A DNA stretch of 5,365 nucleotides from Gammaproteobacteria bacterium (GTDB lineage Bacteria; Pseudomonadota; Gammaproteobacteria; SURF-13). Of this stretch, positions 1 through 5,365 are shown in pieces. The notes beneath the pieces were generated by a model. The model saw nothing but the letters and a program-made list of their open reading frames with translations, did not search any database and was not told where the DNA came from. The DNA lies in the NCBI GenBank assembly GCA_023487615.1, contig JAMDBH010000105.1, positions 1 through 5,365 on the forward strand, read 5' to 3'. The position numbers and the translations under genes are program-made. Position 1 is the stretch's first letter. Each line of letters begins with the position of its first letter.

Positions 1-33
1 GACCACATGCAGGATGTAGTGCTCACCACCGAG
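1..33 (+). repeat. Left arm of 33-bp inverted repeat (may continue left of the window)
   Basis: This segment matches the reverse complement of 385-417 at 32 of 33 positions; the single difference is A at 11 versus C on the other copy, giving Gln versus Pro. Both arms encode the same residues in the same frame, DHM(Q/P)DVVLTTE. Homology stops abruptly after base 33, where the arms read ATCGATGCC and TTCCTTACG. The other end of the match is cut by the window edge, so the full length of the repeat cannot be seen. Confidence 0.9.
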
Positions 34-603
34 ATCGATGCCGGGGGAAACTTCGTGAAGGTGAGCGGCTACGATACGCTGCTCACATTGCTGAAAGAAA
101 GTCTGTCTCCCGAAATTATTACGCAAATGGAAAAATCGGGGTTCATCAAAGAAGCCGGTGAACAAGAGAAAAAATACTGGGACGACAATATTGGATTCTT
201 TGTTGGTAAACAGATGGCGGTCGGGGATCATCTGGTCGATATCACGCAGATCAAGTTGCCGAACGAGGTATATTACGATTGCTACGTCGTCCATACCCTC
301 ACCAAGTTAGTGAAGGTCGACAACGTCGAGTGCGCGCAGATTGAGTCAAGTTTTTTCGCCGATGCCGATGCATTGCGTAAGGAACTCGGTGGTGAGCACT
401 ACATCCGGCATGTGGTCGTAAATGACGTTCTTAACGCGTTCGCCATCACGGGTGAGCGTGATATGGAGCGGCTGCACAGCCTGTCGATATCCCGTAGCCG
501 TTTTGGTGAAAGTAGCCATGAGCTTGCTGGAGAGTTCCTCAATCATGGTGAGCGAACCAAAAGCCAATTCTCGCCGTTCATTGGTAGTTTCGGTGACACG
601 TAG
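1..603 (+). CDS. C-terminal half of an uncharacterised exported-protein family, partial at left edge and chimeric at its 3' end
   Basis: The reading frame is already open at base 1 (Asp-His-Met...), so the true start lies left of the window; the ATG at 7 is internal and has no ribosome binding site in view. I do not recognise a named gene. Codons 1-128 look like genuine protein: a GYD-type turn near codon 22, a Trp-Asp-Asp near 60 followed by GFFVGKQMAVGD, and a beta-rich stretch with two cysteines, ending FFADADALRKE. They read naturally as the continuation of the signal-peptide-bearing fragment on the opposite strand, whose last 11 genuine residues match codons 1-11 here with one change (Gln versus Pro). 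From codon 129 (base 385) to the TAG at 601-603 the frame only reads the antisense of that other fragment, so the last 72 residues are probably not native sequence. The native C-terminus is therefore missing. The function is unknown; an exported or periplasmic location is inferred from the partner fragment. Confidence 0.6.
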   Translation, partial: DHMQDVVLTTEIDAGGNFVKVSGYDTLLTLLKESLSPEIITQMEKSGFIKEAGEQEKKYWDDNIGFFVGKQMAVGDHLVDITQIKLPNEVYYDCYVVHTLTKLVKVDNVECAQIESSFFADADALRKELGGEHYIRHVVVNDVLNAFAITGERDMERLHSLSISRSRFGESSHELAGEFLNHGERTKSQFSPFIGSFGDT

Positions 604-720
604 CCCATTAGGTGGGTTGAATTTGAACGTGACGGCATTCTCGGCAGCGTTTACGGATAACGCGCCGATTGCGAGCGCACACAACACGAGCAGTTTATGA
701 GTCGTCCGGTAAGCATACAT
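346..720 (-). pseudogene. N-terminal half of the same exported-protein family, truncated by an inversion-type junction
   Basis: Reading leftward from the ATG at 720-718, this fragment encodes 124 residues and ends at a TGA at 348-346. The start is supported by AGGAGGT nine bases upstream. Residues 1-26 form a convincing Sec signal peptide: a basic n-region (Arg5, His8, Lys9), a hydrophobic core LLVLCALAIGALSV, and an Ala-rich cleavage zone near VNAA. Cys14 lies inside the core, but Leu rather than Gly/Ala/Ser precedes it, so a lipoprotein box is unlikely. The mature part (FKFNPPNGLRVTETT, then a Thr-rich beta pattern and LTRDGERV) continues sensibly only to residue 112 (Glu, codon 387-385). 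The last 12 residues (FLTQCIGIGEKT) come from the reverse side of the + fragment and are not native. The gene is divergent from purD. No function is recognised. As it stands it is a broken copy; if the junction is an assembly artefact, the real gene is intact. Confidence 0.6.
385..417 (-). repeat. Right arm of 33-bp inverted repeat; base 385 is the rearrangement junction
   Basis: This is the inverted copy of bases 1-33. It lies inside the truncated - strand gene and marks where the gene's natural sequence ends. The 351 bases between the arms (34-384) carry the C-terminal half of the family in the + direction. The boundary at 384/385 is sharp, with no run of intermediate similarity on either side. 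Confidence 0.9.
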
Positions 721-729
721 GGCGATGAC

Positions 730-736
730 ACCTCCT
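730..736 (-). promoter_or_regulatory. Strong Shine-Dalgarno site for the - strand exported-protein gene
   Basis: The complement reads AGGAGGT, nine bases before the ATG at 720-718. It decides the start: the open frame extends upstream to 1080, but that extension has no such site and overlaps purD antisense. Confidence 0.8.
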
Positions 737-845
737 GGTGGGATTGCGATGGCGTAGTGCTGCCTTCGTCCCAATAGTAGCAGAGCGCGCCACGAAAAGC
801 GAGTATTGGCGATAAAAACGCCTGGTTCTCTTTGCCGTCCAAAGG

Positions 846-875
846 GCGACAGCACCCCCATTCCTGCGCTATAAT
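846..875 (+). promoter_or_regulatory. Sigma-70-type promoter for purD
   Basis: A perfect -10 hexamer TATAAT lies at 870-875. The best -35 is GCGACA at 846-851 (four of six consensus positions) with an 18-base spacer. Transcription would start near 882, giving a leader of about 30 bases that carries GGAG at 897-900, 11 bases before the purD ATG. I see no PurR-like operator or riboswitch fold in this short leader. The promoter for the divergent gene would lie on the other strand between 740 and 810 (TACTAT at 779-774 is one weak -10 candidate), but no convincing -35 accompanies it. Confidence 0.6.
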
Positions 876-911
876 AACGCGGTTGAATCTGTCCATGGAG
901 TTGATTGTCGC

Positions 912-2174
912 ATGAAAGTACTGGTGATTGGGAGCGGTGGGCGAGAGCACGCCCTAGTATGGAAGCTGGCGCAGAGCCCCCGCGTGACGAAGGTCTATTG
1001 CGCGCCGGGCAATGGTGGCACATCACAACAGGCGGAGAATGTGAATATCGCCGTCTCTGATCTGGAAGGGTTGGCGGCATTTGCCCGCGAGAAAAAGATC
1101 GGCCTGACCGTCGTAGGGCCGGAAGTTCCGCTTGTCAATGGCATCGTCGATCTCTTCCAGCATCATGGCTTGCGTATCTTTGGCCCCCATGCCGCCGCCG
1201 CTAAACTTGAAGGCAGCAAAGCCTTCGCCAAGGAAGTGATGGTGCGTGCGGGCGTGCCCACAGCGCCGTTTCAGATATTCGATCAAGCCGCTGAAGCCAT
1301 CGCCTGGCTTGCCGAACAGCCGGCGGATAAGCCCTGGGTGGTGAAGGCCGACGGCATCGCGGCGGGTAAAGGTGTGCTCATCTGTGACAACCGTGCGGAG
1401 GCTGCCGACGCGGTCAACCAGATTATGGTGCAGCGCGAATTCGGCGCGGCGGGTGATCGCATCGTTATTGAGGAACGCCTTGCCGGGTATGAGGTGTCGT
1501 TATTAGCCATCTGTTCCGGTCAAGATATCCTCACCCTCGCCCCAGCACAAGATTACAAACGCATTGGCGAGGGTGATACCGGCCCGAATACCGGCGGCAT
1601 GGGCAACTACTCCCCGGTGCCGGACTTCTCACCTGAGTTACTCGACTTCGGCATCAACAAAGTGATCGCCCCCACGCTGCAAGCCGTACCTTTCACCGGC
1701 GTGCTCTTCGTCGGTCTGATGGTGACCGAGCAAGGCCCGCAGGTGCTGGAGTATAACGTACGTTTCGGCGATCCCGAAACGCAGGTGGTGCTACCGCGTT
1801 TGGAAAACGATCTTGTTGACCTGTTCGATGCGGCCATCGATGGGCGGTTGAGTGAAATACAAGCCTCCTGGTCGCCACGCAAGGCGGTCACCGTGGTGCT
1901 TGCCGCCGGCGGCTACCCCGCCGCGTATCAGAAAGGCGCGGTTATCTACGGTCTGGATAGGGCAGGGGAGATGGAAGATGTTACTGTCTTCCACGCCGGC
2001 ACCCGCAAGGAGGCGGGGAATATTCTCACTAACGGTGGACGCGTGCTGGACGTGACCGCGATGGACGACACCTTCGCGCAAGCCATCGACCGCGCCTACG
2101 AAGCAGTCAGCGCCATCTCCTGGGAAGGCATGACCTACCGCCGTGACATCGCCGCCCGCGTGCGGGAGAAATGA
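912..2174 (+). CDS. purD: Phosphoribosylamine--glycine ligase (GAR synthetase)
   Basis: This cytoplasmic enzyme joins glycine to 5-phosphoribosylamine with ATP to give glycinamide ribonucleotide, the second step of de novo purine synthesis. The 420-residue product is complete. The N-terminal domain has the glycine-rich GSGGREHA (residues 7-14), APGNGGT (31-37) and GPEVPL (69-74). The ATP-grasp core has LEGSKAFAK (99-107), VKADGIAAGKGV (144-155), the EERLAGYEVS region (187-196), GPNTGGMGNYSP (224-235) and the metal- and ATP-binding LEYNVRFGDPETQ (279-291). The C-terminal domain contains AAGGYP (331-336). The ATG at 912 gives the expected family N-terminus and follows GGAG by 11 bases. The segment between PTL (254-256) and FTGVLF (261-266) looks about five residues shorter than in the E. 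coli enzyme as I remember it; E. coli PurD is about 429 residues. purH, often next to purD in proteobacteria, is not adjacent here. The gene is divergent from the broken exported-protein gene and convergent with aroA. Confidence 0.97.
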   Translation: MKVLVIGSGGREHALVWKLAQSPRVTKVYCAPGNGGTSQQAENVNIAVSDLEGLAAFAREKKIGLTVVGPEVPLVNGIVDLFQHHGLRIFGPHAAAAKLEGSKAFAKEVMVRAGVPTAPFQIFDQAAEAIAWLAEQPADKPWVVKADGIAAGKGVLICDNRAEAADAVNQIMVQREFGAAGDRIVIEERLAGYEVSLLAICSGQDILTLAPAQDYKRIGEGDTGPNTGGMGNYSPVPDFSPELLDFGINKVIAPTLQAVPFTGVLFVGLMVTEQGPQVLEYNVRFGDPETQVVLPRLENDLVDLFDAAIDGRLSEIQASWSPRKAVTVVLAAGGYPAAYQKGAVIYGLDRAGEMEDVTVFHAGTRKEAGNILTNGGRVLDVTAMDDTFAQAIDRAYEAVSAISWEGMTYRRDIAARVREK

Positions 2175-2193
2175 TCTCCTTAACCATATGATT

Positions 2194-2261
2194 TGAACCA
2201 CCAAGGCACGAAGGCACAAAGACATTATTAACTTTTTGTGCCTTCGTGCCTTGGTGGTTCA
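2194..2261. repeat. Perfect 27-bp-arm palindrome between convergent purD and aroA, containing the aroA stop codon
   Basis: Arms 2194-2220 and 2235-2261 are exactly complementary, and the pairing can extend by one G-U and one A-U pair, leaving a loop of about 10 bases. Each arm contains a short tandem repeat, AAGGCACG then AAGGCACA then AAG. The right arm includes the TGA of aroA (2261-2259 on the - strand), and the left arm begins 19 bases after the purD stop. No U-tract follows the stem on either strand, so it is not a textbook intrinsic terminator, although such a stable hairpin could still stop or stabilise both convergent transcripts. From memory, AAGGCACGAAGGCAC-type palindromes recur between genes in diverse bacterial genomes; that is a recollection, not a search result. 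Confidence 0.9.
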
Positions 2262-3605
2262 TTCCTCGATCCTTGCCCCCAACTGCCGCATCAGCATTGT
2301 ATAATTCGGGAAACTGGTGGCAATGGTCTCTGCCTCGTGGATGCGCACCACCACTCCGGCGGCGAGCGCAGCGACGGCGGCGCTCATGGCTACGCGGTGG
2401 TCGCCGTGGCTCTCGACATCCGTGCCGTGCAACGTGTGTCCGCCGTGGATGACCATGCCGTCCTCACGCTCTTCCACTTCGGTGCCCATGTCACGCAGGA
2501 AGCGGCTGACGGTGGCGATGCGGTCGGACTCTTTGACGCGTAATTCTCGAGCGTCGCGGATGACTGTCGTACCCTCTGCGAAAGCGGCGGCGACGGTCAG
2601 CACGGGCAACTCGTCAATCAGGCGGGGAATCAGGTCTCCGCCGATCTCGGTTGCCTTCAACTGCCCGAAACGCACTGTGATATCCGCGACAGGCTCGCCG
2701 CCGGCAAGACGCTCATTGGCGATTTGCATATTCGCGCCCATGGCCTGCAATACGTCGATAATTCCGCTTCGCGTGGGGTTGATGCCGACATTGCAGACGG
2801 TGATCTCTGCCCCCGGTGCAATGGCCCCTGCGATGAGGAAAAAGGCGGCGGAGGAGATATCACCCGGCACGATCACAGATTGACCATGCAGCGTTTGCCC
2901 TCCACGCAGGCTTACGGTTAATCCATCCTCTTCAACTTCAACGCCAAAGCCGCGCAACATTCGCTCGGTGTGATCGCGCGATTTCTGCGGCTCGGTGACG
3001 GTGGTTACGCCATCAGCATAGAGACCGGCGAGGAGGATGGCTGACTTCACCTGCGCGCTGGCGACCGGCGATGTGTAGTGTATCGCATGCAAGTTCCCCC
3101 CGTGTACCGTCACCGGTGGGGTGTCGCGCTCTCCCTGGCCTCGCACCTGCGCGCCCATCATGCGTAATGGGATGGCGACGCGATCCATCGGACGGCGGGA
3201 GAGTGAGGCATCACCTTCCAAAGTGGCAGCGAAAGGTTGCCCGGCAAGCACGCCCATCAGCAGGCGTGTTGTGGTGCCCGAGTTGCCTGTCCATAACATC
3301 TTCGAAGGCGTGCGCAACCCGTGCAGGCCGACGCCGTGCACCACCACGCGCTCACCCTCTTCGATACGTACACCCATGTCGCGCAGGCACCCCACGGTGG
3401 CGCGGGTGTCTTCCGAGGCCAGAAATCCCTCGATGACCGTCTCACCTTCGGCAAGCGCGCCGAACAATAGCGAACGGTGTGAAATGGATTTATCGCCGGG
3501 AACGGTAATCACCCCATGAAGCGTTTCGCCGGGGGCAACGAGCAGTGTCTGTGTCATAACAATGTAGTTCGGCGAAGTATGCGCTAATTCCTTGCGCAGT
3601 TGCAT
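2259..3605 (-). CDS. aroA: 3-phosphoshikimate 1-carboxyvinyltransferase (EPSP synthase), class II type
   Basis: This enzyme transfers the enolpyruvyl group of PEP to shikimate-3-phosphate, the sixth step of the shikimate pathway in the cytoplasm and the target of glyphosate. In the 448-residue product I see VPGDKSISHRS (35-45), GNSGTTTR (107-114), SRRPMDR (136-142), SAQVK (183-187), SRDHTERM (209-216), VPGDISSAAFF (246-256), NPTR (276-279), IDELP with the likely catalytic Asp330, RVKESDR with Glu359, and SHGDHR (399-404). The set GDKS, SAQxK, RxHTE and NxTR is that described for class II enzymes, and the overall wording resembles Bacillus AroA more than E. coli AroA. The start at 3605 has GAGGTG four bases upstream. 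An ATG at 3557 (MTQTLLVAPG) gives the more usual family N-terminus but lacks a ribosome binding site, so a 16-residue N-terminal extension is preferred but uncertain. There is no cmk or rpsA next door. The gene is convergent with purD and divergent from der. Confidence 0.96.
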   Translation of the reverse strand: MQLRKELAHTSPNYIVMTQTLLVAPGETLHGVITVPGDKSISHRSLLFGALAEGETVIEGFLASEDTRATVGCLRDMGVRIEEGERVVVHGVGLHGLRTPSKMLWTGNSGTTTRLLMGVLAGQPFAATLEGDASLSRRPMDRVAIPLRMMGAQVRGQGERDTPPVTVHGGNLHAIHYTSPVASAQVKSAILLAGLYADGVTTVTEPQKSRDHTERMLRGFGVEVEEDGLTVSLRGGQTLHGQSVIVPGDISSAAFFLIAGAIAPGAEITVCNVGINPTRSGIIDVLQAMGANMQIANERLAGGEPVADITVRFGQLKATEIGGDLIPRLIDELPVLTVAAAFAEGTTVIRDARELRVKESDRIATVSRFLRDMGTEVEEREDGMVIHGGHTLHGTDVESHGDHRVAMSAAVAALAAGVVVRIHEAETIATSFPNYTMLMRQLGARIEE

Positions 3606-3609
3606 CCAT

Positions 3610-3615
3610 CACCTC
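3610..3615 (-). promoter_or_regulatory. Shine-Dalgarno site favouring the upstream aroA start
   Basis: The complement reads GAGGTG, four bases before the ATG at 3605-3603. The downstream ATG at 3557-3555 is preceded by CGAACTACATTGTT, which has no recognisable site, so this motif tips the choice to the longer protein. A second, out-of-frame ATG at 3609-3607 overlaps the spacer. Confidence 0.55.
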
Positions 3616-3669
3616 GACTGTCTGCGACGTGCAATGTGTGGCGATTCGCACGGAGATTTCATGGTCTAT

Positions 3670-3698
3670 TTTCCAGCAGCGCGTAAGTCTGTTACAAT
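3670..3698 (+). promoter_or_regulatory. Extended -10 promoter of der, giving a near-leaderless mRNA
   Basis: TACAAT at 3693-3698 is preceded directly by TGT (3690-3692), an extended -10 element. TTTCCA at 3670-3675 is a four-of-six -35 with a 17-base spacer. A start site about seven bases after the -10 falls near 3704-3706, only two to four bases before the der ATG at 3708. No Shine-Dalgarno sequence occurs between the -10 and the ATG. Confidence 0.6.
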
Positions 3699-3707
3699 AA
3701 CCCTGTT

Positions 3708-5147
3708 ATGCCGATTTTAGCCCAACCAAAACCGATCGTCGCCATCGTGGGGCGACCAAACGTCGGGAAATCGACGTTGTTCAACCGCCTGTCCGGGCGG
3801 CGTATTGCCAATGTCGAACCGACACCCGGCGTCACGCGTGACCGATTGTACGCGGATTGTGAATGGTTCGGTCACCCCTTCGTGCTTATCGATACCGGGG
3901 GAATTCAGCTTGATAAGGCTGCATTCACCGAAGAGATACGCCAGCAGGTGGATTTTGCCATCAATGAGGCGAACGTCATCCTCTTCCTGGTGGATGGCCG
4001 TGACGGGATGACGCATATCGATTATGACATTGCCGAAATCCTGCGTCGCACAGGCAAACCGCTGGTGCTTGTGGTGAATAAGGTTGAAAGCAAGCGTCGG
4101 GAAGAGGAAGCCACCGAGTTCTACGCGCTGGGGCTGGGTGAGCCGTTTACCATCTCGGCCCTGCACGGTCAGGATGTCGACTTTATGCTTGATCGCGTGG
4201 TTGAGTTACTACCGCCGCCCCCGGAGGTTGTAGATGATGACGAAGAGGAGGAGCGCCTGCACGTAGCCATCGTCGGACGACCAAACGTGGGTAAATCCTC
4301 GCTGCTCAATGCGATCATCAACGAAGAGCGTGCTATCGTCAGCGACATTGCCGGCACCACCCGTGACGCGCTGGATATTCATTACGACTGGGACGGCACA
4401 CCCTTTACGTTTATCGACACCGCTGGTATCCGCCGTAAGAGCAAGGTGGAGGAGGATGTCGAGTATTACAGCGTGGTGCGCGCCTTCGGCGCGATTGACC
4501 GTTGCGATGTAGTCATCATGATGATCGATGCCACCGAGGGTGTGACGGATCAGGACAAACGCATCGCCGGATATGCCCACGAGAACGGCCGGGGTCTGGT
4601 GATCGCGGTGAATAAGTGGGATGAACGGCTGAATATCACGCGCCGTGAGATGGATCTGACGGATGGTGGGCAGGTGGGCACCAAGGAGCGCCAGGCGTTG
4701 GTGAAAGAATTCACCGACAGCGTGCGCTACGAATTGATCTTCGCCAATTATGCGCCGGTGGTCTTTATCTCAGCGTTAAAGCACAAAGGGGTCGAGGAGC
4801 TACTTCGCACGGTGACGGAAGTCGCGGAACAGCATGCCATGCGCATCCCAACGGGAGAACTTAATCGCCTCATTGCCGAGGCGACCTTTGAACGCCCCGT
4901 CTCGCGCCGTGGCAAGATGTTGAAGATCTATTATGTCACGCAAGTCCGTGTAAAGCCGCCGACTTTCGTCCTTTTTGTAAATGATCCGGAATTGGTCCAC
5001 TTTTCCATCGAGCGCTATCTGGAAAACCAGATCCGCCAGCGTTTCTCCCTGGAAGGCACCCCGGTGCGCATCAAGGTAAAAGAAAGCTCGGGGAAGGAAG
5101 AAGCGGAAACAAAGCCCCGCCGGCGCAGCCACCGGGAGCGTTCATAA
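3708..5147 (+). CDS. der: Ribosome biogenesis GTPase Der (EngA), tandem GTPase domains
   Basis: Der is an essential GTPase that binds the 50S subunit and is needed for its late assembly. The 479-residue protein has the diagnostic two G domains in tandem. Domain 1: P-loop GRPNVGKS (15-22), switch-I TPGVTRD (39-45), DTGG (62-65), NKVE (124-127), SAL (150-152). Domain 2: GRPNVGKS (190-197), AGTTRD (215-220), DTAG (237-240), NKWD (302-305), SAL (355-357). A very acidic linker, DDDEEEE (176-182), joins them. The C-terminal KH-like domain (about 375-460) includes GKMLKIYYVTQ, PPTFVLFVN and the family-typical RYLENQIRQRF, followed by a basic tail ending RRRSHRERS. All GTP-binding motifs are intact in both domains. 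The loop after NKWD (about 306-330) appears 10-15 residues longer than in E. coli or B. subtilis Der as I recall them. ATG 3708 is the only start that retains the first beta strand. It lacks a Shine-Dalgarno site and sits just after a promoter -10. There is no partner gene downstream. Confidence 0.97.
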   Translation: MPILAQPKPIVAIVGRPNVGKSTLFNRLSGRRIANVEPTPGVTRDRLYADCEWFGHPFVLIDTGGIQLDKAAFTEEIRQQVDFAINEANVILFLVDGRDGMTHIDYDIAEILRRTGKPLVLVVNKVESKRREEEATEFYALGLGEPFTISALHGQDVDFMLDRVVELLPPPPEVVDDDEEEERLHVAIVGRPNVGKSSLLNAIINEERAIVSDIAGTTRDALDIHYDWDGTPFTFIDTAGIRRKSKVEEDVEYYSVVRAFGAIDRCDVVIMMIDATEGVTDQDKRIAGYAHENGRGLVIAVNKWDERLNITRREMDLTDGGQVGTKERQALVKEFTDSVRYELIFANYAPVVFISALKHKGVEELLRTVTEVAEQHAMRIPTGELNRLIAEATFERPVSRRGKMLKIYYVTQVRVKPPTFVLFVNDPELVHFSIERYLENQIRQRFSLEGTPVRIKVKESSGKEEAETKPRRRSHRERS

Positions 5148-5173
5148 CGCGTTAGAGAATACCCCTTTATGGA

Positions 5174-5208
5174 GTGCGTGCGCGAAGCGCCGCTTTCACT
5201 TAACGCAC
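5174..5208 (+). terminator. Possible weak stem-loop downstream of der
   Basis: GTGCGT at 5174-5179 can pair with ACGCAC at 5203-5208, enclosing a small GCGC-GAA-GCGC hairpin (5180-5190). It lies 27 bases after the der stop, where an end to this transcript is expected. There is no U-tract and the stems are short, so its role as a terminator is only a guess. Confidence 0.25.
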
Positions 5209-5244
5209 AGTAGGGTATGCAGAAAAGCGCGGTAGACTTACACA

Positions 5245-5336
5245 TTGTCTGAACTGGGATTTGTGGGATTCATAGGATGAGGGGATTGCCTTTACATACT
5301 GTTCCCTTGCGATCTTATAAATCCCAGTTCTGACAA
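5245..5336. repeat. Imperfect 92-bp palindrome with internal GGGATT repeats
   Basis: Arms 5245-5262 and 5319-5336 (left arm TTGTCTGAACTGGGATTT) pair at 17 of 18 positions; the only mismatch is T5250 against T5331. The 56 bases between them contain further GGATT copies (GGGATT at 5257, 5265 and 5282, plus GGAT at 5275), and CCCTTGCGATC around 5304-5314 can partly pair with GATGAGGGG, so the element may fold along most of its length. No open reading frame of note overlaps it. From memory, sequences starting with TCTGAACT and carrying GGGATT-like repeats recur as dispersed intergenic palindromes in many bacteria. The rest of 5148-5365 shows no gene that I can support. Confidence 0.75.
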
Positions 5337-5365
5337 GAAATGTTATTGGCGAATAGGCGATAGTT

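Noticed and set aside
385..603. Last 72 codons of the + strand frame as a genuine C-terminal domain
   Set aside because: This stretch is the exact antisense of the signal-peptide gene, beginning at the inverted-repeat junction; the open frame is a by-product.
771..809. CCAATA (771-776) / TATTGG (804-809) inverted repeat as an operator in the purD divergent region
   Set aside because: Six-base arms 27 bases apart are expected by chance and match no operator that I recognise.
721..1080. Upstream extension of the - strand exported-protein frame (open to 1080)
   Set aside because: It overlaps the purD start antisense, lacks a ribosome binding site and would bury the clear signal peptide 120 residues into the protein. 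AGGAGGT supports the start at 720.
2194..2261. Textbook rho-independent terminator
   Set aside because: The stem is long and perfect but no U-tract follows on either strand; I kept it as a palindromic repeat that may also end transcripts.
2238..3519. Several + strand open frames across aroA (for example 2317-2883 and 3121-3519)
   Set aside because: They lie entirely antisense to a full-length aroA with all its motifs and have low-complexity Arg/Ser-rich translations typical of shadows in GC-rich DNA.
5015..5245. - strand frame at the der 3' end
   Set aside because: It is mostly antisense to the conserved KH-like domain of Der, with no ribosome binding site or recognisable product.
2194..5336. 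CRISPR repeats or array
   Set aside because: Each palindrome occurs once in the window, they differ from each other, and there are no regularly spaced repeat-spacer units or cas genes.

Overview
This is a bacterial chromosomal window of moderate-to-high GC (judged by eye). It holds three intact, unlinked housekeeping genes and one rearranged gene for an exported protein. purD (de novo purine synthesis, +), aroA (shikimate pathway, -) and der/engA (50S ribosome assembly GTPase, +) each stand alone in alternating orientation, so each appears to be its own transcription unit. The aroA product carries class II (Bacillus/CP4-like) EPSP synthase motifs, and Der has a longer loop after its second NKxD motif than the Der proteins I remember. 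The gene order matches none of the classic purHD or aroA-cmk-rpsA operons. I cannot place the organism below the level of bacterium.

Layout. Positions 1-720 contain two pieces of what looks like one gene family facing each other. The + piece, open at the left edge, supplies the C-terminal half. The - piece, starting at 720 with a strong ribosome binding site and a signal peptide, supplies the N-terminal half. They meet at a sharp junction at 384/385, and a 33-bp near-perfect inverted repeat (1-33 versus 385-417, one mismatch) shows that the region after 385 is an inverted copy of sequence at and probably left of the window start. It is either a real inverted duplication or a fold-back chimera of the assembly. 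The 191-bp gap 721-911 holds a good sigma-70-type promoter for purD (912-2174).

Between the convergent purD and aroA (2259-3605, -) lies a perfect 27-bp palindrome that contains the aroA stop codon. The 102-bp gap between the divergent aroA and der carries an extended -10 promoter so close to the der ATG that the der mRNA is predicted to be almost leaderless. After der (3708-5147) there is a 218-bp non-coding tail with a weakly structured segment and a second large imperfect palindrome (5245-5336). The two palindromes differ in sequence but share a design: arms ending next to short internal tandem repeats. They look like two dispersed palindromic repeats.

Functionally the three intact genes are linked only by being core growth functions (purines, aromatic amino acids, ribosomes). 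No defence system, CRISPR array, integrase, transposase or RNA gene is visible. The items most worth a second look are the junction at 384/385, the two palindromes and the near-leaderless der start.
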